Below, in pieces: positions 1-6,123 of a stretch of 9,161 bases of DNA (positions are counted from its first letter, which is position 1; every line of letters starts with the position of its first letter). The position numbers and the translations under genes are program-made. The notes below the pieces were generated by a model. That model saw nothing but the letters and a program-made list of their open reading frames with translations, had not been told where the DNA came from and did no database searches. The stretch is from JAEZKC01 sp046538945 (GTDB lineage Bacteria; Fibrobacterota; Chitinivibrionia; Chitinivibrionales; Chitinispirillaceae), in assembly GCA_046538945.1 (NCBI GenBank), contig JBKHHW010000120.1, forward strand, positions 1-9,161, given 5' to 3'.

Positions 1-1226
1 TTCTCCTTGGCTCTTTTCCTGGCAATTTCCCTCATGCTGGTCAGAACTTCGGATTTCTCGTTTTCTTCTTCTTGATGAAGATCACCGACTATCTGCATTT
101 CCGGTTCGGAATTTTTCGGGGTTGATTCAAGGATGGCATTATCTATGTAGGAGCATTTGTCCCGGGAGAGGCCCATCTTCTGGAGGACGTTCTGGAAGTA
201 GTCTCCGGCTGCATCAGGCCCTTTCTGCTTGAGAATTCTCATTGTCACTTTGACCAGTGAGTCTTCTTTGTTGTCTAGAAAACGGATGTGCCTATCGGTT
301 TCTGATGAGAGGGAAACCCATTTTTTCTGGGGAAGGCTCTCCTTGAGACGTTTCAGTTTGCTCCTGGCGCGGTTAAGACTGCCGCGGCTCTGGGAGAGTT
401 TGAATTCCCTTGCCGCTTTGTTTCCATCCGCAAGTTCCTTCTCTATGCGGGGGACCTCACCGAGCGCACCTGCAAGTTTTTCATAACGTGCTTTGAGGTT
501 TTCAAGTCGTCTGGGACTGACAACCAGATAGTATTTGTTTTTTTCCACATAGTCAAGTTCTGACTTGGCCAGGTCCACATCCCCCTTCATGAGTGCTTTC
601 TGAAGAGAGTACATCGCTTCGCGGGATATGTTGCGGTAACGTTGATTGTACGAATTGGCCAGATTGTTCGCCTGTCGGACATCCACTTCGGACATCCGCA
701 TGAAAATACCCCGGAGAGTCGCGAAGTCGGGACGTTTCTGGCCCACCTCCGCATTGTATTCCAGAACCAGCTTGTTGGAGGTGAGCTGGTTTTTTTCAGC
801 CTCGATCTGCCGCAGCTCCTCAAGTTCTAGCTGTATCTGTCCTTCAACCTCACGTACTTTCCACATTACGTAATTTTCGTTTGGGTCGCCCTTGGCCCTC
901 TGCTTGAGACTGTTGAGAATATTTCTGGCTCTGGTGATTGCCTCTTTATGTCTGTAGCCCACGCCCGCAAAGGTGGCTGCTTCGTTTATGATATAAATCG
1001 ATCTGAGGATTGTGGAATCTATGTAGTCCTGGGTTAGTTTGTAGCCTTTTTGGGCATACACCGAAGTGGTGGGGGGCAGAATGTTTTCGGTTATTCCTGG
1101 CCAACTGAACAGTAAGGGAATGGCTGTTATGATCAATGATGCTGTGGAAATTAGGCTTTTTCTTTTCTTCAATTCACTTTCCCGGAAACGTAAATGCGAC
1201 ACTTCTGACTCTTTTTCAGGCTCCAT
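1..1226 (-). CDS. Membrane-anchored helical protein of unknown function (partial; 3' end outside window)
   Basis: Reading the minus strand from an ATG at 1226 gives 408 codons with no stop down to position 1, so the gene continues beyond the left edge. I do not recognise the family. Residues 1-23 are charged and end in KKRK. Residues about 25-42 form one hydrophobic segment (SLISTASLIITAIPLLFS), followed by a Pro-rich stretch. This fits a signal anchor with the rest of the protein outside the cytoplasm. A VYA-Q site near residue 58 could be a cleavage site but lies far from the hydrophobic core. The remainder is rich in Glu, Lys, Arg and Leu with heptad-like stretches, for example around residues 121-148 and 225-300, suggesting long helices or coiled coils. 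A GAGAGG purine run lies a few bases before the ATG, which supports this start. An in-frame GTG at 1253 is an alternative. The gene is divergent from the regulator at 1636. The reading frame is secure; the function is unknown. Confidence 0.85.
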   Translation of the reverse strand, partial: MEPEKESEVSHLRFRESELKKRKSLISTASLIITAIPLLFSWPGITENILPPTTSVYAQKGYKLTQDYIDSTILRSIYIINEAATFAGVGYRHKEAITRARNILNSLKQRAKGDPNENYVMWKVREVEGQIQLELEELRQIEAEKNQLTSNKLVLEYNAEVGQKRPDFATLRGIFMRMSEVDVRQANNLANSYNQRYRNISREAMYSLQKALMKGDVDLAKSELDYVEKNKYYLVVSPRRLENLKARYEKLAGALGEVPRIEKELADGNKAAREFKLSQSRGSLNRARSKLKRLKESLPQKKWVSLSSETDRHIRFLDNKEDSLVKVTMRILKQKGPDAAGDYFQNVLQKMGLSRDKCSYIDNAILESTPKNSEPEMQIVGDLHQEEENEKSEVLTSMREIARKRAKE

Positions 1227-1322
1227 GCGCCTCTCTTCAGAGCAAGGCGACACGGGATGATCATAAAATAAAGTAATGCATGGAGAGGAAAAAGCGGGAT
1301 TTTCTTTTAGAACCCGGTTTTT

Positions 1323-1422
1323 AGGAGACGGGAGAATAGGAGACGGGAGAATAGGAGACGGGAGAATAGGAGACGGGAGAATAGGAGACAAGGAGACAAG
1401 GAGACAGGGTACAAGGGTACAA
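1323..1422. repeat. Short tandem repeat arrays (15-bp x4, then 8-bp units)
   Basis: The unit AGGAGACGGGAGAAT occurs four times with no mismatch, at 1323-1337, 1338-1352, 1353-1367 and 1368-1382. It is followed by three exact AGGAGACA octamers (1383-1406) and two GGGTACAA octamers (1407-1422). The units share a purine-rich AGGAGAC core, so the block probably grew by slippage. No spacers are present, so this is not CRISPR. The exact copies suggest recent expansion and likely length variation between strains. Confidence 0.95.
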
Positions 1423-1425
1423 GGA

Positions 1426-1463
1426 GCTCACTCTTCGACTGCGAGGACGTGCTCAGAGTGAGC
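1426..1463. repeat. Palindromic intergenic element, copy 1
   Basis: GCTCACTCT (1426-1434) and AGAGTGAGC (1455-1463) form a perfect 9-bp inverted repeat around a 20-nt centre that starts TCGACTGCG. On the opposite strand it reads CCGCTCACTCTGAGC, then a spacer, then GCAGTCGAAGAGTGAGC. A related copy lies at 9119-9156. The core resembles the GCTCACCCT/TCGACTACG/CTCAGGGTGAGC palindromes that I recall as common between genes in many environmental bacteria. Function is unknown; REP-like or a transcript hairpin are both possible. Confidence 0.75.
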
Positions 1464-1465
1464 GG

Positions 1466-1499
1466 AACGGAAAACGGTCAACGGGTAATGGCCAATAGG
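1466..1499. repeat. Degenerate heptamer array
   Basis: Directly after the palindrome, the sequence reads AACGG, AAAACGG, TCAACGG, GTAATGG and CCAATAGG. This is a 7-bp periodicity with a conserved GG at each unit end. The period matches the array after rapA at 9014-9083. It is degenerate, so the call rests on spacing more than identity. Confidence 0.55.
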
Positions 1500-1582
1500 T
1501 GTACTCATTTTCGTACGCAGAAAATTGGAGATTTTGGCCAAATGGGCTGCATTGGCGGTGATTTGTACTCAAATAAAGTACA
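1500..1582 (+). promoter_or_regulatory. Paired GTAC boxes upstream of the regulator (candidate operators)
   Basis: The octamer TGTACTCA occurs at 1500-1507 and again at 1564-1571, 64 bp apart, about six helical turns. Each copy is followed by a second GTAC: GTAC-N8-GTAC at 1501-1516 and GTAC-N9-GTAC at 1565-1581. The second site is a clean dyad, TGTACT (1564-1569) with AGTACA (1577-1582) around a 7-nt centre. Position just upstream of a DNA-binding regulator suggests an autoregulatory operator, but this is inference from spacing and symmetry only. Confidence 0.4.
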
Positions 1583-1635
1583 CTTTCAGTGTTCTGGCCG
1601 TTGCGGATCTGATTTTTTTTATTTAACTTGTAGAT

Positions 1636-2466
1636 ATGAACAGAATAGAACACTACGACAATTACCGTCAGTTTCTGAAGGACTTCTTCGAGGAGAAGAA
1701 GAAAACGTGTCCCTATTTTTCAAACCGCTACTTCTGCCGCAAGTCGGGTGTGACCTCGCCCTCTCTCTATCAGGAGGTGGTGGAGGGGAGACGCAACCTG
1801 ACCGAGAGGACGATTCCGGCGTTTATAAAGGGGTTGGGGCTTACGGACAGGGACGCTGCCTTTTTCACTTCGCTTGTGCACTACAACCAGAGCAAGACGC
1901 CTCAGGAGAGCGAGCTTTTTCTCAGCCAGCTCAGGCAGCTGCGCCAGAAGGTGAAAGCGGAGGTGGTGCCGGTGGACCAGCATGGCTATTATTCCAAGTG
2001 GTACTACCCGGCGATTCGCGAGCTGGCCTGTCTTATCGACTGGAAGGATGATTACGAGAAACTCGCCTCCAGTCTGAGTCCGCCCATAACCAAACGGGAG
2101 GCTAGGGAGAGTGTGGAGCTTCTGCTGCGGCTTGGTCTTCTGGTTAAAGAGGACGGCAGATACGTTCAGAGCAGTCCCGCCATTACAACCGGTCCGGATG
2201 CGGCATCCGCCTGTATCCGCAACGTGAACCGTCAGTTCTGCGAGCTGGGGATCAGGGCGCTTGAGGAGTTTGAGAAGCCGGAGCGGTTCATTTCCAGCAT
2301 GACTGTGGGGGCTTCAAAGGAGGCTTACCGTCAGATAATCCAGGAAATAAGGGAGTTTAAAGACAGGGTCCGCAGGATAGTCGATGACGACAAGAACAGC
2401 GATACGGTTTACAATTTTAATATTCAGTTGTTTCCGCTGAGCAAAAGACGAAAGGATAGTGAATGA
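1636..2466 (+). CDS. TIGR02147 / DUF4423 family putative transcriptional regulator
   Basis: This 276-residue protein has the usual length and layout of the TIGR02147 family, abundant in Fibrobacter. It starts with the typical Y-x-x-Y-R-x-F-L-K-D motif (residues 7-16). A helix-turn-helix-like region follows at about 27-70 (FSNRYFCRKSGVTSPSLYQE, then the GRRNL segment). A winged-helix-like DUF4423 region lies at about 120-185, including LLLRLGLLVKEDGRY. The C-terminus has the family-like VYNFNIQLFPLS. It is most likely a cytoplasmic DNA-binding regulator; the ligand and targets are unknown. There is no Shine-Dalgarno before the ATG, and an in-frame TAA at 1624 rules out an upstream start, so initiation may be leaderless. 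Its TGA overlaps the start of the lipoprotein gene in ATGA, which suggests translational coupling and a shared role. The gene is GC-rich like rapA. Family assignment is from recognised sequence patterns, not a search. Confidence 0.85.
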   Translation: MNRIEHYDNYRQFLKDFFEEKKKTCPYFSNRYFCRKSGVTSPSLYQEVVEGRRNLTERTIPAFIKGLGLTDRDAAFFTSLVHYNQSKTPQESELFLSQLRQLRQKVKAEVVPVDQHGYYSKWYYPAIRELACLIDWKDDYEKLASSLSPPITKREARESVELLLRLGLLVKEDGRYVQSSPAITTGPDAASACIRNVNRQFCELGIRALEEFEKPERFISSMTVGASKEAYRQIIQEIREFKDRVRRIVDDDKNSDTVYNFNIQLFPLSKRRKDSE

Positions 2467-3344
2467 TGCGGTTGCTGGGAATAGTTGCTCTGCTCGGATT
2501 GATGTCTGTAGTCGGTTGCGGCGGATCGAGTGATCATGACAATGCTAGAATCATGGGAGTTGTGGCCGATTATAGGGGAAATCCCGCGGGAGATGTGATA
2601 ATCACACTTCTTCCTGACGATTACAATCCTCTGAGGGATTCCGCGTATGTCATTGAACATAAGTCTTTGACGAACTCTCTTGGGTCCTTCTGTTTTGAAG
2701 ATATCCCCTACGGTACATACACCCTTACAGGGATCGATCATTACAGAGGGGTGGGATTTATCAAAAAAGGTGTGCAGATTGATATCCAGGAGGTTTCACT
2801 TGATACTTTTAGTGTGGATGTGAACAGTTTTCTGGTATTTGACCTCGAAAGGATGGGTTTGGCTAAGGGAATTGCAGTATATGTTCCTGGTACTCCTATT
2901 TTCAAAATAATCGAAAGCGATAATGCGAGCATGGTCCTGCCGCCTGGAATGATCCTTTTGAAGGGATATGATATAAATCAGGATTTGGAACTAGCAGTGC
3001 TAAAAGCATCGGACAGTCTGGATGTTGCCCCTCGGACGACATATAATCTGGGGCTCATTTCAAGTGCACCATTTTATCTTAAGTCCGAGACAGAAGCCTT
3101 GTCTGAACTGATTGGTGAAGTTGGTGAAGATTACAGCTTTACTGCCCGATATCCGATCAGACAAGGAAGCCCGGCGCTGTATTACAGATGGAACTGGGGA
3201 GATGGAGAGATAAGTGAATGGAGTGAGGATTGTGTGGCTTCTCATAAATGGGAAAAACCCGGGGTGTATAGAGTCCAGTATCAGGAAATGTTTCTCGGTA
3301 GTTGTCAGGCATTTTCTTCATTTTTGAAAGTAATAATAGAATGA
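2463..3344 (+). CDS. Lipoprotein with carboxypeptidase-regulatory-like and PKD-like domains
   Basis: This is a 293-residue predicted lipoprotein. Residues 1-18 are a short signal peptide with a lipobox ending V-V-G-C, giving lipidated Cys19. The next residues are Gly-Gly-Ser-Ser, with no inner-membrane retention Asp, so outer-membrane placement is plausible. Residues about 28-107 look like a carboxypeptidase-regulatory-like beta-sandwich (ARIMGVVADYRGNPAGDVII, then LGSFCFEDIPYGTYTL). Residues about 225-293 look like a PKD domain, with WNWGDGE and the later HKWEKPGVYRVQY. The middle is unassigned. No catalytic motif is visible, so a binding, sensing or structural role is likelier than an enzyme. 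AAAGGA at 2451-2456 lies 6 nt before the ATG. A second ATG at 2466 is also usable. The start overlaps the regulator stop, and a terminator hairpin follows the gene. GC content is visibly lower than in the regulator. Confidence 0.85.
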   Translation: MMRLLGIVALLGLMSVVGCGGSSDHDNARIMGVVADYRGNPAGDVIITLLPDDYNPLRDSAYVIEHKSLTNSLGSFCFEDIPYGTYTLTGIDHYRGVGFIKKGVQIDIQEVSLDTFSVDVNSFLVFDLERMGLAKGIAVYVPGTPIFKIIESDNASMVLPPGMILLKGYDINQDLELAVLKASDSLDVAPRTTYNLGLISSAPFYLKSETEALSELIGEVGEDYSFTARYPIRQGSPALYYRWNWGDGEISEWSEDCVASHKWEKPGVYRVQYQEMFLGSCQAFSSFLKVIIE

Positions 3345-3351
3345 TTACCAG

Positions 3352-3397
3352 CAGATGAGTGAAATGATCCGGACATTTCCCTCATCTGTTTTTATTT
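3352..3397 (+). terminator. Intrinsic terminator or attenuator between the lipoprotein and beta-helix genes
   Basis: CAGATGAG (3352-3359) pairs with CTCATCTG (3381-3388). After a single T/C mismatch, GAAATG (3361-3366) pairs with CATTTC (3374-3379) around a 7-nt loop. TTTTTATTT follows immediately. The hairpin ends about 20 nt before the next gene's ATG, which leaves no room for a promoter after it. Downstream expression therefore needs read-through or a promoter upstream of or inside the hairpin. Confidence 0.82.
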
Positions 3398-3417
3398 AAT
3401 ACCCAAAGGAGAATATC

Positions 3418-5814
3418 ATGAAAAAGAAAACGCTGGTTATTGCCGTAATGGCAATGCTTATCGGAGCAGTTTTTGTCAGTTCCGAAGTGCTTACAGTCGG
3501 TAAAAGCGGGAGTATGTTCAGTACGGTTCAGGCGGCGATAGATGCCGCACATGCAGGGGATGAAATAGTTATAAAAGATTTGGAAGTTTATGAAGAGCAG
3601 GTCACATTCATAGGGAAAAGGGATCTTGTCTTACGATCAGAGGACCCTGCTTCACCGGATAAACCTGTTATCAGATGGTTTGATGATGAAAACGTCGGAC
3701 CTAAAACTTATGAGGAATCCATAGATACCCAAAAGGTCAATTATGACAAGAACGGGGCTTTAAGAATCATCGAATCAAAAAATATTATTGTTGAAGGAAT
3801 CATTATTGATGGAGTGCAATCGAGGTCTTTTTCATATCCTTTTGTATGGGATGAAAATTGGAGACATACATTAGGTAATGTGGCACTTCTTTTAAATTCC
3901 AGTAGTTCTGTTATTGTAAGAAATTGTGAAATGAAACATGCCTTCTTTGGAATTCTGTGTATAGATTTGCATATGGCAAAAGTTTTATACGATATAAATC
4001 CTGGATTAGTTGATTCATTGACTTTAGGAGGCCACCTTTTTGAACATAACCGTGTGCATGATAACTCTTTTGGTCTTTTTGTCGAATCTTTGAGAGGCAT
4101 TGGGTCCACCTTTAGATTTAATCTCTTTTACAGTAATTTTCATTCAGAAGATGTTTTGCTTAATTTATCTGATAATAATTATTCTGGTGGAGCAATATAC
4201 TTGAATAATGTCTTGAATGTACCTTTAGCGATTCACAATAACACTTTCTGGAATAATTATCTACTTATTGCAGGTTTTTGGAACCCGGGTGGCCAGCATC
4301 TTTTGTTTAACAATATCTACGGAAAACCAAGATACTATTGGTCAGATGGTTATCCTGAAGGAGTTGGTAGCAGTTATAAGAGACCCTATTATGTGTTGGA
4401 TGGACAAAACTTTCCCAACCGTTCGAAAAACTGTCTCTACTCAGCGCAGACGAGTGCACCCGTTCTACATAAGAATGTATTCACAGTTGATTGCTTAGAT
4501 AAGGATACAATAATCGCCGGATTCGAATATATTAATATCACAACTGGTATTGACTATTTTTTCGTTCCCGAAGATGTCACATATGAATTTGTGAATGAAG
4601 AAGGGGAGACTTGTGAGTTGACTGTAAGCTGGTATACGCAGCCCGGAGCTCTCATTACTCATTTAGACCATTTTTCAGAGAAAGCAGAAATGCGCTGGTT
4701 AGAGGTTCCTTTTTTGTCTACAGATCCGCAGGATCCCGAGTTCCTTGAACCAGATTGGAATGATGCATATGTTCAGAAATATATCAAAGGCAAGGGTTGG
4801 GCTGCTTCAGGAATCGTGAACGGTGAAGGTGACAATTGTGACATCGGTGCTGTGCAATCTAATGGTTACCCTTCCGGTTCTTTAATGATTCGGCCAAACA
4901 GCTTTCTCGAATTCGACCACCAGACCCGAAATGCCGATTTTACAATAGTGATTGAAAGTGACGAATCACTTTCTGATCTTGAAATCAAATATCTGAATCT
5001 GGTCAGTGATGTACCTAAAATACCCAATGGGCCAGCCATCGATGCTTCAGCGATTCACAGTTTGAATATTCCTAACAAAGCTTTGACCGTAGGGAGTAAT
5101 TCTTTACAACTGCAGCTACCTTCAGTTTTGGGTGAAAGCGCTTTTATAGAGATGATTGTTGCGGGAGAGAATGCTGAGGGAAAATCGGTGGTTTCCAACA
5201 TTGCCTTCATTCCTTTTCGTCAGGATATCTCTAAATTTAGAATAGAAACTGTTTCTCCTGTTTTAGACCAAAACGGAGATGTGCTTCTTTTCGTTCCAGG
5301 GTCGCTTGTACCGATAACCAGTCTGATTACTGATGAATTTGGTAACCCAATTAGTTTCGGACCTGTGTCAGTGAGTTTTGAAAGTCTCGATTTGAAAGCT
5401 GCTGTAGTATCCGAAATCAGAGAATATGCTGATCCATCTGTCGTAGTTGCGGAAATTCTCGTCAAAGAAGATGCTGCTCCCGGAGACACTTTCAGAATAG
5501 TTGCCACTCTGGATGTTAACGGGGCTTTGGATACCGTAACTTGCGTTGTCGCAGATCCCTCCTCTCCTGTGACAATCCGGCAGAAAATAAACATGCCCGA
5601 AAACCTCTCCATCCAACTGGTAGACCTCAGGGGCCGCACGGTCGACAAGTTCACCGGTTCTCTGACCGATTATCAAAACCGGATCCGCAGAACACGAAAT
5701 GTCAGCGGAAGGGGCGTTTATCTCATGAAAGTCACCGATCTCAAAACCGGTAAAAAATCAGTACACCGGCTGGTCGGGCAGAAACTGCGCAACGCCGTAT
5801 TCAAGTTGAAATAG
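3418..5814 (+). CDS. Secreted right-handed beta-helix protein with T9SS-like basic C-terminal domain
   Basis: This is a 798-residue exported protein. Residues 1-22 are a signal peptide (KKK start, hydrophobic core, VSS before Glu23). Residues about 30-52 (FSTVQAAIDAAHAGDEIVI) match the entry strand of pectin-lyase-like beta-helices. The helix continues to about residue 320 with Asn-rich turns such as NNTFWNN and LLFNNIYG. A CDIGAVQSNG segment near 473-482 is typical of the end of such passengers. Residues about 490-715 look like beta-sandwich domains. Residues about 718-798 resemble a type IX secretion sorting domain (IQLVDLRGRTV, then SGRGVYLMKV and KSVHRLVGQK), but end in an extra basic tail, recalling Fibrobacter basic terminal domains. 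No catalytic triad is identified; polysaccharide binding or lysis, or adhesion, are guesses. AAAGGAG at 3405-3411 sits 6 nt before the ATG. The passenger is AT-rich and the C-terminal domain is not. Confidence 0.85.
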   Translation: MKKKTLVIAVMAMLIGAVFVSSEVLTVGKSGSMFSTVQAAIDAAHAGDEIVIKDLEVYEEQVTFIGKRDLVLRSEDPASPDKPVIRWFDDENVGPKTYEESIDTQKVNYDKNGALRIIESKNIIVEGIIIDGVQSRSFSYPFVWDENWRHTLGNVALLLNSSSSVIVRNCEMKHAFFGILCIDLHMAKVLYDINPGLVDSLTLGGHLFEHNRVHDNSFGLFVESLRGIGSTFRFNLFYSNFHSEDVLLNLSDNNYSGGAIYLNNVLNVPLAIHNNTFWNNYLLIAGFWNPGGQHLLFNNIYGKPRYYWSDGYPEGVGSSYKRPYYVLDGQNFPNRSKNCLYSAQTSAPVLHKNVFTVDCLDKDTIIAGFEYINITTGIDYFFVPEDVTYEFVNEEGETCELTVSWYTQPGALITHLDHFSEKAEMRWLEVPFLSTDPQDPEFLEPDWNDAYVQKYIKGKGWAASGIVNGEGDNCDIGAVQSNGYPSGSLMIRPNSFLEFDHQTRNADFTIVIESDESLSDLEIKYLNLVSDVPKIPNGPAIDASAIHSLNIPNKALTVGSNSLQLQLPSVLGESAFIEMIVAGENAEGKSVVSNIAFIPFRQDISKFRIETVSPVLDQNGDVLLFVPGSLVPITSLITDEFGNPISFGPVSVSFESLDLKAAVVSEIREYADPSVVVAEILVKEDAAPGDTFRIVATLDVNGALDTVTCVVADPSSPVTIRQKINMPENLSIQLVDLRGRTVDKFTGSLTDYQNRIRRTRNVSGRGVYLMKVTDLKTGKKSVHRLVGQKLRNAVFKLK

Positions 5815-5820
5815 CAAACT

Positions 5821-5846
5821 TGTCCCGGTTAGTGCAAACCGGGACA
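5821..5846 (+). other. Perfect 10-bp hairpin after the beta-helix gene
   Basis: TGTCCCGGTT (5821-5830) and AACCGGGACA (5837-5846) pair perfectly around the 6-nt loop AGTGCA, starting 6 nt after the stop codon. The following bases (GCTTCTCTGG) are not a T-run, so it is not a standard intrinsic terminator. It could protect the mRNA 3' end or assist the terminator about 65 nt downstream. Confidence 0.8.
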
Positions 5847-5911
5847 GCTTCTCTGGAATCGGCATATTCTATGCAGTGAAAAAGAGTAAATGGTGCTTCC
5901 GCACACCTGAT

Positions 5912-5949
5912 AGGAGACCGGTGATATCCTCTATCGCCGGTCTCCTTTT
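5912..5949 (+). terminator. Strong intrinsic terminator after the beta-helix gene
   Basis: AGGAGACCGGTGATA (5912-5926) pairs with TATCGCCGGTCTCCT (5932-5946) around the loop TCCTC. This is a 15-bp stem with one T-G wobble, followed by TTT and an AT-rich stretch. It ends the beta-helix transcript and insulates rapA. The T-tract is short, but the stem is very stable. Confidence 0.82.
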
Positions 5950-6123
5950 ATACCTAAAGAGCGTGCCTGCCCTACATGTTTCAAAACATTGAACGTTTAA
6001 ACCTCTCAACTCTGAGCCCCTAAACTCCCTCTTGGCAGACTCTTCGCACTCTGGTTTCGGTTGCCGGGTGGTTTTATCTATTTTGTGAGGTGAAATCAAA
6101 ATCGTTTAAAGTCAGGATGAACT

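Larger units (their letters stand above)
1227..1635. other. Repeat-rich divergent intergenic region
   Basis: This 409-nt gap separates two divergent genes and holds no convincing gene. From left to right it contains an AT-rich stretch near 1257-1275, probably the promoter area of the minus-strand gene. Then come tandem arrays (1323-1422), a perfect 9-bp inverted repeat (1426-1463), degenerate heptamers (1466-1499) and two paired GTAC boxes (1500-1516 and 1564-1582). Last is a T-rich stretch directly before the regulator start. A plus-strand open frame over 1276-1461 only translates the repeats. Confidence 0.8.
5815..6123. other. Intergenic region between the beta-helix gene and rapA
   Basis: This 309-nt gap contains the hairpins at 5821-5846 and 5912-5949. 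About 170 nt follow that must hold the rapA promoter. I saw no convincing -35/-10 pair. CGTTTAAA occurs at 5994-6001 and 6103-6110, perhaps by chance. A minus-strand open frame at 5869-6099 spans the terminator and has no recognisable features, so it is not called. Confidence 0.7.

Noticed and set aside
1323..1422. CRISPR array
   Set aside because: Units are contiguous 15-bp and 8-bp repeats without unique spacers, and no cas gene is present.
1276..1461. Plus-strand open frame with a GDGRI repeat
   Set aside because: It is only a translation of the 15-bp DNA repeat, which is a multiple of three and so keeps the frame open. It has no Shine-Dalgarno and no recognisable domain.
1449..2051. 200-residue plus-strand open frame
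   Set aside because: It overlaps the regulator in another frame; its Gly/Ala/Pro-rich composition is typical of a shadow of a GC-rich gene, and the regulator has clear family motifs.
3741..4109. 122-residue minus-strand open frame inside the beta-helix gene
   Set aside because: It lies wholly antisense to a gene with a signal peptide and beta-helix pattern, and shows no domain or start signal of its own.
5912..5921. Similarity of the terminator stem AGGAGACCGG to the AGGAGACGGG array unit
   Set aside because: Only seven bases match exactly before diverging. The stem is explained by the terminator, so chance is the simplest reading.
6061..6090. Promoter for rapA built on TTGCCG (6061-6066)
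   Set aside because: No -10-like hexamer lies at 16-18 nt; the nearest TATTTT is only 12 nt away.
5869..6099. 76-residue minus-strand open frame in the intergenic region
   Set aside because: It runs through the strong terminator stem at 5912-5949 and has no recognisable features.
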